A stretch of 64,000 nt of DNA from Stenotrophomonas maltophilia (GTDB taxonomy: Bacteria; Pseudomonadota; Gammaproteobacteria; Xanthomonadales; Xanthomonadaceae), in assembly GCA_900113425.1 (NCBI GenBank), contig FOZF01000001.1, forward strand, positions 970,358-1,034,357, read 5' to 3'. The position numbers were made by a program, and so were the translations under genes. The notes under the pieces are model-generated. The model was not told the DNA's origin, made no database searches, and saw nothing but the letters and a program-made list of their open reading frames with translations. Shown piece by piece: positions 27,017 through 37,831 of this stretch; the stretch's first letter is position 1, and every line of letters starts with the position of its first letter.

Positions 27017-28054
27017 TCAGGCCCGGGCCAGCAGCCGCACGGCGCGCGGCTCGGCCACGGCCACCAGCAGGCGCTCCAGCGCCAGCCAGGCGTCGCCGTC
27101 GGCGCGCCCCTTGGCGATGCGGTCGACCAGCCCGGCCTCGGCCACGAAACGTTCCCAGCGCTTGCCTTCCGGATGCCGCTGCAGCGCACGCTTGTAGGGT
27201 GCCTGCCGCGATTCCCAGATGCCGCGCGATTTCATCTCGGCGGCAAGGTTGCCACCGCGTGCCTGCACCCGCGCCAGCCCGGCACCTGCCAGCAGTTCCC
27301 GGATCACGATCGGCATCAGCGCGGCCACCGCCTCGCCTTCGCCGCGCAGGCCGGCAAGCATGCGCAGCACCGCCGCCGGTTGCCCGGAGAACGTGGCTTC
27401 CACCAGCCGGAACACGTCATAGCGGGCGGCATCGGCCACCAGCGATTCCATCCGCTCCACGTCCAGCGCGTGCCCATCGGCCAGCAGCGCCAGCTTGTCG
27501 ATCTCCTGCGCCGCGGCAAGCAGATTGCCTTCCACGCGCTCGGCCAGGCGCTGCACTGCGGCCGGATCCGCGCGCAGGCCTTTGCTGCGCAGGCGACGCT
27601 CGATCCAGTCGGGCAGTTCATGCGGCTTGATCGCCCAGGCCACCGACAGCACGCCGACCCGGCCCACCGCTTCAGCCCACTTGCCCTGGTGCGCCTTGCT
27701 CCATTCGTTGGCGGTGATCATCAGCACGACGTCCGGTGCCGGATCGGCGCAGAACCGGCTGATCACCTCGGTACCGTCCTTGCCCGGCTTGCCACTGGGC
27801 AACCGCACTTCCACCAGGCGACGTGCACTGAACAGGCTGGGCGCGTTGAAGCTGGCGTCGAGCTGGCCCCAGTCGAAGTCGCGACCATCGGCGTCGAACA
27901 CCTCGCGCTCACCGATGCCAGCGGCGCGCGCCCGCGCGCGGACCGCGTCGGCAGCTTCCAGCACGCGCAGTGTCTCAGGACCGGCGATCAGGTACACCGG
28001 CGACAGCGGGGTATCAGCGCCCTGGCTGGCCAGCTGCTCCGGACGCAGTTCCAT
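27017..28054 (-). CDS. holA: DNA polymerase III subunit delta
   Basis: A 345-residue HolA protein, the clamp-loader wrench that opens the beta sliding clamp. The N-terminal YLIAGPETLRVLEAADAVRARA and the mid-protein KPHELPDWIERRLRSKGLRADPAAVQRLAERVEGNLLAAAQEIDKLALL are family signatures. It lies between lptE (12 nt upstream) and nadD (3 nt downstream), a conserved order. Confidence 0.95.
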   Translation of the reverse strand: MELRPEQLASQGADTPLSPVYLIAGPETLRVLEAADAVRARARAAGIGEREVFDADGRDFDWGQLDASFNAPSLFSARRLVEVRLPSGKPGKDGTEVISRFCADPAPDVVLMITANEWSKAHQGKWAEAVGRVGVLSVAWAIKPHELPDWIERRLRSKGLRADPAAVQRLAERVEGNLLAAAQEIDKLALLADGHALDVERMESLVADAARYDVFRLVEATFSGQPAAVLRMLAGLRGEGEAVAALMPIVIRELLAGAGLARVQARGGNLAAEMKSRGIWESRQAPYKRALQRHPEGKRWERFVAEAGLVDRIAKGRADGDAWLALERLLVAVAEPRAVRLLARA

Positions 28055-28066
28055 GCCGGTCCCGGC

Positions 28067-28651
28067 TCAGGGCTTGATGGCCGGTGCCGGTGCCGGCTCG
28101 GCCGGAACCGCAGGATCGACCGGCTTCGGCGCGGACAGGCTGCCCCCCTTCGCGACTTCGGCACGGACCACGCTGTCGATGCGGCGGATGATCGAGGCCG
28201 ACATTTCGCGGCGCAGTTCATCAGCCAGGATCTCGCGCTCGGTGGTGGTACCGGTCGCGTCGGTGGGCGGCGACACGTAGTCGCGCGACAGTTCAATCAC
28301 CTGCTGCGGCACCAGTTCGCTGCCATCCTCGCGACGGAAGATGAAGATCACCGCGTAGCGCAGGCTGTATTCCTGCGCACGGCCCTGCGAGTCGATCGCG
28401 ATCGGCAGGTCGCCCCAGCGTTCGGACAACACCTGCAGCTGGGTGCTGGGTTCGTTGCCATCCTCGCTCGCCAGCTTGGCGCCGGACGCCTGCAGACTGC
28501 GGTTGAGCAGCTTGACCAGTTCACTGTACGGGGCGGTGGAGACCACCTTCACCGGCGCGGTGTCGGTCGGCAACATCAGCTTGTTGCGCAGATGGAAGCC
28601 ACAGCCGGCAAGGCCGAGGACAAGAACGAGGGCAAGCAGGAGTCGGGTCAT
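28067..28651 (-). CDS. lptE: LPS-assembly lipoprotein LptE
   Basis: A 194-residue outer-membrane lipoprotein that plugs the LptD barrel and helps insert lipopolysaccharide. The lipobox is LAGC with Cys17, followed by GFHLRN, the usual LptE start. It has a Pro/Ala-rich C-terminal extension after about residue 170 that is variable in the family. It is 12 nt from holA. A hairpin separates it from leuS. Confidence 0.94.
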   Translation of the reverse strand: MTRLLLALVLVLGLAGCGFHLRNKLMLPTDTAPVKVVSTAPYSELVKLLNRSLQASGAKLASEDGNEPSTQLQVLSERWGDLPIAIDSQGRAQEYSLRYAVIFIFRREDGSELVPQQVIELSRDYVSPPTDATGTTTEREILADELRREMSASIIRRIDSVVRAEVAKGGSLSAPKPVDPAVPAEPAPAPAIKP

Positions 28652-28752
28652 GGAGAACAGTCTGGCGGAGCCGGGCGATCACGGCAACAGACAGCGTGCC
28701 CGAGACCGCGTGAACGCAGGGCCATCAACCGCATGCCCCCGCGTTGCTGGAA

Positions 28753-28779
28753 CACCGGCCGCCGGGAGGGCGGCCGGTG
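28753..28779 (-). terminator. Hairpin between leuS and lptE
   Basis: CACCGGCCGCC / GGCGGCCGGTG, an 11-bp stem with a 5-nt loop, 10 nt after the leuS stop. There is no T-run, so it may only partly reduce read-through into lptE-holA or protect the leuS 3' end. The 137-nt gap holds nothing else recognised. Confidence 0.45.
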
Positions 28780-28788
28780 CGGGGTACA

Positions 28789-31536
<2,748 letters not shown>

Positions 31537-32139
31537 TCAACGGGTCCGCGACAGCGGCAGCGCCAACGCCAGCCAGACCGCCCAGCAGGCGAAGGTCAGC
31601 CGCTGCGACAGGGGCGCCGGCAGCACGCCCTGCAGGGCGAAAGCTGCCAACGCGGCGACCACGCCACAGGCCAGCGCCACCCCGCCCGATGCCCGGCCCT
31701 GTGCGTCGCGCAGGCGTGCCGTGCCCAGCAGCAGGGCGCCGGCAACGAAGCCCAGCACCCATACCATCCAGGCGCTGGCATGCAGCTGGCTGGCCGGCCC
31801 GTGCAGGTCATCCACATCCAGCGGCAGCGCGCCCATGGCGGCGAATGCCAGGCCGGCCAGCAGCAGCATCTGGCTGCCCACACGCGGGGCCCAGCCGGCG
31901 GTGGCGGGCAGCTGCCGGCGCAGGCATTCGGCCACCACCACCGCCAGCAGGCCCGGCAGCATGAAGCCCAGCACGTTGAAGGCCAGGGCATGCGGCACGC
32001 CCTGTGCGCCCAGCAGCGCCACCGGATGGCGGGCCTGCGCATAGCCGTCGAGGCCGGCACCGAAGCCGATGACCGCAGCCACGAAGACGAGTGCGGCGAT
32101 CACGCCCGACAGGCGCAGCAAGGGGGACAGCGACGACAT
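31537..32139 (-). CDS. DUF998 domain membrane protein
   Basis: A 200-residue integral membrane protein with about six hydrophobic segments. It fits DUF998: an early DGYAQARHPVALLGAQGVPHALAFN-type stretch (YSH..ISELGA position) and a GFMLPGLLAVV helix. Function is unknown. It is divergent from the thioredoxin gene; its 102-nt upstream gap contains a TAGAAT -10-like element for that gene. A second DUF998 protein lies at 50615-51232. Confidence 0.75.
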   Translation of the reverse strand: MSSLSPLLRLSGVIAALVFVAAVIGFGAGLDGYAQARHPVALLGAQGVPHALAFNVLGFMLPGLLAVVVAECLRRQLPATAGWAPRVGSQMLLLAGLAFAAMGALPLDVDDLHGPASQLHASAWMVWVLGFVAGALLLGTARLRDAQGRASGGVALACGVVAALAAFALQGVLPAPLSQRLTFACWAVWLALALPLSRTR

Positions 32140-32241
32140 GCGGGCTCCACGACAACGGCAACAGGAAGGCTGCATTGTCGGCCATTTGCAGCGGCCCGGG
32201 TTGAGACGGGCAGGTCCCGCCACCATAGAATCCCTCTCCAG

Positions 32242-33120
32242 ATGCCAAGCGATGCCTCCTCCATGACCGAGACGACCTACGTATTCGACGCCACCACTGC
32301 GACCTTCGAGGCCGAAGTCCTGCAGAAGTCGCTGCAGACGCCGGTGCTGGTCGATTTCTGGGCCACCTGGTGCGGTCCGTGCAAGACCCTGGGACCGATG
32401 CTGGAAAAGCTGGCCGGCGAGTACAACGGCGCCTTTGAGCTGGCCAAGGTCGATGTCGACAAGGAACAGCAGATCGCTGCCGCCTTCCAGATCCGCTCGG
32501 TGCCGACCGTGTTCCTGGTCAAGGACGGGCAGCTGGTGGACGGCTTCCCCGGTGCCATCCCGGAGGGCCAGCTGCGCGAGTTCCTGGCCCAGCACGGCAT
32601 CGTCCCCGCTGATGTCGGCGATACGGTCAGCGAAGAGGAAGCACCGCTGGACCCACAGGCACAGGTGGACGTGCTGCGCGCGCAGATCGCCGCCGAACCG
32701 GACAAGGACGAGCTGAAGCTCGACCTGGCCCTGGCCCTGCTGCAGATCGGCGGCGTGGATGAAGCCGGTACGCTGATCGACCGCCTGCCGGCCAACCTGG
32801 CCACCGACGACCGCGCCGTGCGCGCCCGTGCACGCCTGGCCTTCGCATCCGCACTCAAGGACGCCCCGGCCGCCGAGGTGCTCGAATCTCGCATCGCCGC
32901 CGATGGCAGCGACCTCAAGGCACGCCATCTGCGGGGCGTGCAGCTGCTGCTGGAGGGCCAGGACGAGGCGGCCATGGCCCAGTTCCTGGAAATGCTGCGG
33001 ATCGACCGCGGTTTCGAGGACGGATTGCCGCGCAGGACCCTGATCGACGCCTTCAATGTGATCTCCGACGAGGACCTGGTCGGGCAGTACCGCAGGAAGA
33101 TGGCCTCGCTGCTGTTCTGA
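32242..33120 (+). CDS. Thioredoxin-TPR protein (YbbN/CnoX type)
   Basis: A 292-residue protein. It has an N-terminal thioredoxin fold (about residues 10-118) with an intact WCGPC site (Cys44, Cys47) and a C-terminal region with two degenerate TPR motifs (about 150-290). E. coli CnoX (YbbN) is a holdase that hands oxidised clients to GroEL; its site is SxxC. Retention of both cysteines here implies real disulfide reductase activity, as in Caulobacter CnoX (family knowledge). An alternative ATG at 32263 gives 285 residues and a more usual leader length from the TAGAAT element at 32226-32231. Neither start has a good ribosome site. Confidence 0.88.
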   Translation: MPSDASSMTETTYVFDATTATFEAEVLQKSLQTPVLVDFWATWCGPCKTLGPMLEKLAGEYNGAFELAKVDVDKEQQIAAAFQIRSVPTVFLVKDGQLVDGFPGAIPEGQLREFLAQHGIVPADVGDTVSEEEAPLDPQAQVDVLRAQIAAEPDKDELKLDLALALLQIGGVDEAGTLIDRLPANLATDDRAVRARARLAFASALKDAPAAEVLESRIAADGSDLKARHLRGVQLLLEGQDEAAMAQFLEMLRIDRGFEDGLPRRTLIDAFNVISDEDLVGQYRRKMASLLF

Positions 33121-33169
33121 ACGGAAGCCTGTCCCGTTCAGAATCCCTGCACTGAACGCGGGCGATAAT
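33117..33169 (+). promoter_or_regulatory. Promoter with three alternating CTGAACG half-sites
   Basis: CTGAACGG (33117-33124), its inverse CCGTTCAG (33134-33141) and CTGAACG (33152-33158) lie one after another, followed by GATAAT at 33164-33169 as a probable -10. The middle element can pair with either neighbour. Positions bracket the expected -35, as expected for a repressor or activator operator. The first half-site overlaps the thioredoxin stop codon. Confidence 0.45.
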
Positions 33170-33171
33170 GT

Positions 33172-33202
33172 GATCGATGGCGGCCGTTCGGCCGCCGCGA
33201 TC
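33172..33202 (+). promoter_or_regulatory. Leader hairpin of the FecR/GGDEF operon
   Basis: An outer stem GATCG / CGATC and an inner stem GGCGGCC-GTTC-GGCCGCC form a compact structure just after the -10, near the expected 5' end of the transcript. It could stabilise the mRNA or control translation; no T-run follows. Confidence 0.4.
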
Positions 33203-33273
33203 CATTCGGGGGGATGAGGGTCGGGGCCATTGGGTCTTGCTGCTGCGCCTCCGCATTGCCGGGACTGCAAACT

Positions 33274-34938
33274 GTGACCTTCGTCCGCACATCGCCTTTC
33301 ATTACGCGCCTCCAACGTGTGCTGCTGTGTGCCCTCCTGCTGCTGCCGGCCATCGCCGCCGCGCAGGACTGGAACTACCGGGTCCGTCCCGGTGACACCC
33401 TGTGGGACCTGGGTGGCCTGTACCTGAAGCCTTCCGTGCCCTGGCAACAGCTGCAACAGCACAACCGCATCGCCAATCCCTATCAGCTGCCGCCGGGCCA
33501 GCTGCTGCGCTTCCCGATCAGTTGGCTGCGCACCGAGCCTGCGCCAGCACGGGTCCTGTCCGTGCGCGGCAAGGTCGGGCTGGTGGGCGGCGATGGCAGC
33601 GCCACCCGCGCGGTGCGGGCCGGAGAGCAGCTGCGCATCGGCGACACCGTGGAAACCGAAGGCGACTCCAGCATCACCCTCGAATTCGCCGATGCCTCGC
33701 GGTTGCAGCTGCGCGAGTATTCGCGCCTGCGCCTGGACCAGCTCAGCCGCTACGGCCGCACCGGCATGGTCGATACCCGCCTGCGCCTGCAGCAGGGCCG
33801 CGCCAGCAACCGGGTCACCCCGGCACGTGGCCCGGCATCGCGCTACATCATCGATGCACCGACGGCGACCAGCAGCGTGCGCGGCACGGTCTTCCGCGTC
33901 AGTGCCGGCGACGGCGAGGCCGGCCGGATCGGTGCCACCGAGGTGTTGGAAGGACGGGTGCAGGTCGCCAACATCCACGGCCAGCGCCTTGTCCGTCCGG
34001 GTCAGGCCAGCCGCAACGCCAGCGCCGACAAGGCGCCCGCCGCCGTGGCCGCGCTGCTGCCGGCGCCGACGCTGCGCCAGGATGAGCTGAAACTGGCACC
34101 GCTGCCGAGCCTGCTGGCCTGGGACCCGGTCGCCGGAGCCGACCACTACCGGGTGGAGGTGGTGCAGGCGGCCACCCCGGAAATCCTGCTGTTCGCCGCC
34201 ACCACCGCCGACACGCGACTGGCGATCGGCGATCTGCCGCCCGGTGAGCTGCGTGTGCTGCTGCGTGCGGTCGACGCACAGGGCGTGGAGGGCCTGGACG
34301 CCAGCGCCGACTTCGAACTCAGCGACCAACCGCCGCCGCCGTTGACCGTCTCTCCGCTGCACGGCCAGACCGTCAACAGCGATCGCCCCCGGTTCCGCTG
34401 GACCCAGGCCCCGGGAGCAAGCAGCAGCGTGCTGCAGGTCGCCGCCGAACCGACGTTCATGCAGCCGCTGCAGGAGCAGGCCAGCACCGATACCGACCTG
34501 CGCCTGGCGCAGCCCTTGCCGCCGGGCCAGTACTACTGGCGCGTTGCCTCGCGCGATGACAACGGCCACCAGGGGCGCTATGGACAGGCGCTGCCACTGC
34601 AGCTGACCAACGAACCGGTGGACCCTGCCCTGCAGCCGCCCGAGGCGGCGCACGGCCAACTGACCCTGCGCTGGCAGGCCGGCAGCGAAGGCCAGCGCTA
34701 CCGCGTGCAGGTGGATCGTCGAGGCGACTTCGCCAGCCCGATGCTCGATGAAACCGTCGAGCAGCCCCAGGTCAGCTTCAAGCGCCCATGGAGCGGCACC
34801 CTGCACGTGCGCGTGCAGTACATCGATGACGACGGGCACGCAGGCGACTTCTCGCCCGCGCAGCAGGTCAAGCTGCCCTGCCGCCTGTGCTACGGCGCCG
34901 GCGGCGGCGGTGCGCTGCTGCTCTGGCTGTTGTTATGA
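33274..34938 (+). CDS. LysM and FecR domain envelope protein
   Basis: A 554-residue secreted protein. The signal peptide (about residues 1-30, cleavage near AIAAAQ) is followed by a LysM domain (about 33-85; YRVRPGDTLWDLGGLYL), a FecR domain (about 93-220; VLSVRGKVGLVGGDG, RLQLREYSRLRLDQL, TATSSVRGTVFRVS) and two or three fibronectin-like beta modules (about 265-530). The extreme C-terminus is CRLC-Y-GAGGGG followed by an eight-residue hydrophobic end, an unusual tail. The GTG at 33274 is chosen because the signal peptide begins there; an ATG at 33214 is in frame. It overlaps the CHASE2-GGDEF gene by ATGA. The ligand is unknown; LysM suggests peptidoglycan contact. Confidence 0.87.
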   Translation: MTFVRTSPFITRLQRVLLCALLLLPAIAAAQDWNYRVRPGDTLWDLGGLYLKPSVPWQQLQQHNRIANPYQLPPGQLLRFPISWLRTEPAPARVLSVRGKVGLVGGDGSATRAVRAGEQLRIGDTVETEGDSSITLEFADASRLQLREYSRLRLDQLSRYGRTGMVDTRLRLQQGRASNRVTPARGPASRYIIDAPTATSSVRGTVFRVSAGDGEAGRIGATEVLEGRVQVANIHGQRLVRPGQASRNASADKAPAAVAALLPAPTLRQDELKLAPLPSLLAWDPVAGADHYRVEVVQAATPEILLFAATTADTRLAIGDLPPGELRVLLRAVDAQGVEGLDASADFELSDQPPPPLTVSPLHGQTVNSDRPRFRWTQAPGASSSVLQVAAEPTFMQPLQEQASTDTDLRLAQPLPPGQYYWRVASRDDNGHQGRYGQALPLQLTNEPVDPALQPPEAAHGQLTLRWQAGSEGQRYRVQVDRRGDFASPMLDETVEQPQVSFKRPWSGTLHVRVQYIDDDGHAGDFSPAQQVKLPCRLCYGAGGGGALLLWLLL

Positions 34939-36560
34939 GGCGTTCGCCGCTTCCATGGTCCCGACGGATCGCACTGGCCGTGCTGGCCGGTGTGCTGACG
35001 GCCGTGGCCAGCCATGGCCAGTGGCTGTGGCGCCAGGATGAAGCGGCCTACGACGCGATGGTCGGCGGCTGGGACTATCGACCCGATCCCAGCGTGCTGA
35101 TCATCGCCATCGACGAAGGCAGCCTGCAGCGCATCGGCCAATGGCCATGGCCGCGCTCGGTCCATGCGCGCCTGCTTGATCGCCTTACCGACGCCGGCGC
35201 CGAACGTATCGCGCTGGACCTGATGCTGTCCGAACCCGACCGCCGTGACAGCCACCAGGACGAAATCCTGGCCGCCGCGATCCGGCGCAATGGCCGCGTC
35301 GTACTGCCGGTGCTGGCAGCACCGGCAGCCGGCGACCGCATGGCCGAGGAACTGCTGCCCATTCCACTGATCGCGGCCAGCGCTGCGGCGATCGGCCACA
35401 GCGATGTCGAAGTCGATGGCGATGGCGTCGCCCGTGGGGTGTACCTGCGCGCCGGCATCGGCCGGCCGCATTGGCCGGCGCTGGGCCTGGCCCTGGCGGG
35501 ACTGCCGGCCAGCGCGATCGACGGCCTGCCGGATCCCGAGCCGGAGGTCGATTCCCCCTATCAGTGGCGCCGCGACGATTATGTGCGGGTGCGCTACGCC
35601 GGCCCGCCGGAACGATTGCCGCAGGTGTCCTATGCCGACGTGCTCGAGGGCCACGTGGACATGGCGATGCTGCATGGGCGACGCATCGTGGTCGGCATGA
35701 CCGCCAGCGGCATCGCCCCGCGCCTGCTCACTCCGACCACGCGCGAGTACTGGATGAGCGGCAGCGAGTACCAGGCCAACATCGCCTCGATGCTGCTGCA
35801 GGGCAGGCAGATCCACGTCCTGCCACGGCTCTGCCAGGACGCCATCGGTGGCCTGCTGGTCGCGCTGTGCGTGATCCTCCTCAGCCTGCGCCTGCCGTGG
35901 CTGACGGCGCTCTGTTCGCTGCCGCTGGCCCCGCTGCTGAGCTGGGCGCTGCTGCGCGCCGGCAACCTGTGGTGGGCACCGGCCAGCGCGATGCTGGGCA
36001 TCGTGCTGGTGCTGCTGGCCTGGGCGGTATGGCGGATCGCGGCCTGGCACCGGCTGGCCAACCGTGATGCGCTGACCGGCCTGGGCAACCGGCTGCGTTT
36101 CGAACAGTCGCTGCAGCAGGAATGCGATGCCGCGCGGCGCAGCGGCAAGCCCCTCACGCTCGCACTGATCGACGTCGATCACTTCAAGCACCACAACGAC
36201 CGTCACGGTCACCAGGTCGGCGATCGCGTGCTGCGCGAAGTGGCGCGGCAGATCGCCGCGCACGCGCGTCGCCCGCGCGACAAGGCGGCACGCTACGGTG
36301 GCGACGAGTTCGCGCTGGTGCTGCCGGATACACCGGCCGAGGGCGCGCGGCAGGTGATCGAAGACCTCATCCACAGCATCCGCGCCCTGCCCGCACCGGG
36401 CGAAGGCCATGACGGCGGCATCACCCTGACCATCGGCGTCTATACCCGCATCCCCAACGGCGAACTGCAACCGCACCATTTCGTGGAAGGTGCCGACGCG
36501 GCGCTGTACCAGGCCAAGGCCAATGGTCGCGACGGCTACGTGATCGACGCCGCAGGGTGA
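34935..36560 (+). CDS. CHASE2-domain diguanylate cyclase
   Basis: A 541-residue membrane sensor. It has an N-terminal transmembrane helix (about residues 11-28), a periplasmic CHASE2 domain (about 40-295), three close transmembrane helices (about 300-375) and a cytoplasmic GGDEF domain (about 385-541). The active-site motif is canonical GGDEF, and an inhibitory-site RPRD lies exactly five residues upstream, so both synthesis of cyclic di-GMP and product inhibition are expected. The gene starts inside the stop of the LysM/FecR gene, implying equal translation. The natural inference is that the envelope protein presents or modulates the CHASE2 input. Confidence 0.94.
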   Translation: MRRSPLPWSRRIALAVLAGVLTAVASHGQWLWRQDEAAYDAMVGGWDYRPDPSVLIIAIDEGSLQRIGQWPWPRSVHARLLDRLTDAGAERIALDLMLSEPDRRDSHQDEILAAAIRRNGRVVLPVLAAPAAGDRMAEELLPIPLIAASAAAIGHSDVEVDGDGVARGVYLRAGIGRPHWPALGLALAGLPASAIDGLPDPEPEVDSPYQWRRDDYVRVRYAGPPERLPQVSYADVLEGHVDMAMLHGRRIVVGMTASGIAPRLLTPTTREYWMSGSEYQANIASMLLQGRQIHVLPRLCQDAIGGLLVALCVILLSLRLPWLTALCSLPLAPLLSWALLRAGNLWWAPASAMLGIVLVLLAWAVWRIAAWHRLANRDALTGLGNRLRFEQSLQQECDAARRSGKPLTLALIDVDHFKHHNDRHGHQVGDRVLREVARQIAAHARRPRDKAARYGGDEFALVLPDTPAEGARQVIEDLIHSIRALPAPGEGHDGGITLTIGVYTRIPNGELQPHHFVEGADAALYQAKANGRDGYVIDAAG

Positions 36561-36635
36561 CACGCGCCGCGCCGCGCACAGCTACAACATACGCATGCGA
36601 ATGGTTAGACTTGGGGCCCGCCCTCCGCCCTCGCG

Positions 36636-37094
36636 ATGCACATGAACGCCCGCCTGTTCCGTTTCGGCATCAACCTGTGGCCGCCCTTCCTGTTCACCGG
36701 CATCCACGTCACCCGGGTCAGCCCGGACTACCGGCAGATCGACGTCGAGCTGCGCCAGCGCCTCTGGAACCGCAACTACGTGGGTACCCACTTCGGTGGC
36801 AGCCTGTTCGCGATGACCGACCCGTTCTGGATGCTGGGCCTGCTGCATATCCTCGGCCGCGACTACTACGTGTGGGACCGCGCCGGTGCGATCGACTTCC
36901 TCAAGCCGGGGCGCGGCACCGTCCGCACGTCGTTCCGCATCGACGATGCGCTGCTGGACGAACTGCGCGCCGACGCCGCTGGCGGCGGCAAAGTGCTGCG
37001 CTGGTTCAGCAACGATGTGGTCGATGAAGGCGGCGAGGTGGTCGCCCAGGTGCGCAAGCAGGTCTACCTGCGGCTGAAGCCGCACGCACGCTGA
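36636..37094 (+). CDS. DUF4442 hotdog-fold thioesterase-like protein
   Basis: A 152-residue cytoplasmic protein matching DUF4442, a hotdog-fold family related to acyl-CoA thioesterases. Characteristic segments are RLWNRNYVGTHFGGSLFAMTDPFWM and DRAGAIDFLKPGRGTV. The substrate is unknown. MHMNARLF offers two in-frame starts (36636 and 36642). A TAGACT -10-like element lies at 36606-36611. It is followed within 53 nt by the DUF502 gene. Confidence 0.87.
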   Translation: MHMNARLFRFGINLWPPFLFTGIHVTRVSPDYRQIDVELRQRLWNRNYVGTHFGGSLFAMTDPFWMLGLLHILGRDYYVWDRAGAIDFLKPGRGTVRTSFRIDDALLDELRADAAGGGKVLRWFSNDVVDEGGEVVAQVRKQVYLRLKPHAR

Positions 37095-37135
37095 TCCCGG
37101 CCGCATTCCCCGCATCATCGGCAAGCGCTGGCCGC

Positions 37136-37148
37136 TACAATGCGCCCA
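37136..37148 (+). promoter_or_regulatory. -10 element of the DUF502 gene, predicted leaderless
   Basis: TACAAT at 37136-37141, then exactly 6 nt and the ATG. It is a five-of-six match to TATAAT. There is no ribosome site upstream of the ATG. Confidence 0.45.
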
Positions 37149-37831
37149 TGTCGCTCGAAGCCCCCTCCCTGGTTCCCCGCCCCTCCCTGCAGCGCCTGTT
37201 CCTGACCGGCCTGCTGACCCTGCTGCCGATCTGGCTCACCTGGGTCGTGGTCAAATTCGTGTTCGTGCTGCTGTCGGGCATCTCCAGCCCGCTGGTGGTG
37301 CCCCTGTCGGAACAGATCGCGACCAGCTTCCCGCATTACCTGGGCTGGGTGCGCGCGGAGTGGATCCAGAACACCATCGCGCTGCTGGCGACGCTGCTGG
37401 TGATCCTGGCCGTGGGCGTGGCCAGCCGCCGCGTGCTCGGCCAGCGCCTGCTGCGCTGGATCGGCGCGGTGATCAAGCGGATCCCGCTGGCCAGCATCAT
37501 CTACGACAGCGCCAAGAAGCTGCTGGACATGCTGCAGACCGAACCCGGCAGCACGCAGCGCGTCGTGCTGATCGACTTCCCGCACCGCGACATGAAGTCG
37601 GTCGGCCTGGTCACGCGGGTGATCAAGGAACACGGTACCGACCGCGAACTGGCAGCGGTGTACGTGCCGACCACGCCGAACCCGACCTCGGGCTATCTTG
37701 AAATCGTGCCGGTGGAACTGCTCACACCGACCGACTGGACCGTGGACCAGGCGATGAGCTTCATCATTTCCGGTGGTGCCGTCGCGCCGGCCAGCGTGCC
37801 GTTCACCCGCGCGGGCGAACGCAGCGAATGA
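37148..37831 (+). CDS. DUF502 family membrane protein
   Basis: A 227-residue protein of DUF502 (COG2928). It has two transmembrane helices (about residues 18-42 and 75-98), a conserved LLTLLPIWLTWVVVKFVF start and a cytoplasmic domain with IPLASIIYDSAKKLLDM and the GLVTRVIKE...VYVPTTPNPTSGYLEIVP motif. The plant homologue COV1 acts in membrane traffic; the bacterial role is unknown. The ATGA overlap with the following transporter gene suggests coupled expression. Confidence 0.88.
   Translation: MSLEAPSLVPRPSLQRLFLTGLLTLLPIWLTWVVVKFVFVLLSGISSPLVVPLSEQIATSFPHYLGWVRAEWIQNTIALLATLLVILAVGVASRRVLGQRLLRWIGAVIKRIPLASIIYDSAKKLLDMLQTEPGSTQRVVLIDFPHRDMKSVGLVTRVIKEHGTDRELAAVYVPTTPNPTSGYLEIVPVELLTPTDWTVDQAMSFIISGGAVAPASVPFTRAGERSE

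Noticed and set aside
31537..34839. Minus-strand open frame of 1100 codons ending in the DUF998 protein
   Set aside because: Only the last 200 codons (from 32139) look like protein. The rest is antisense to the thioredoxin and FecR genes.
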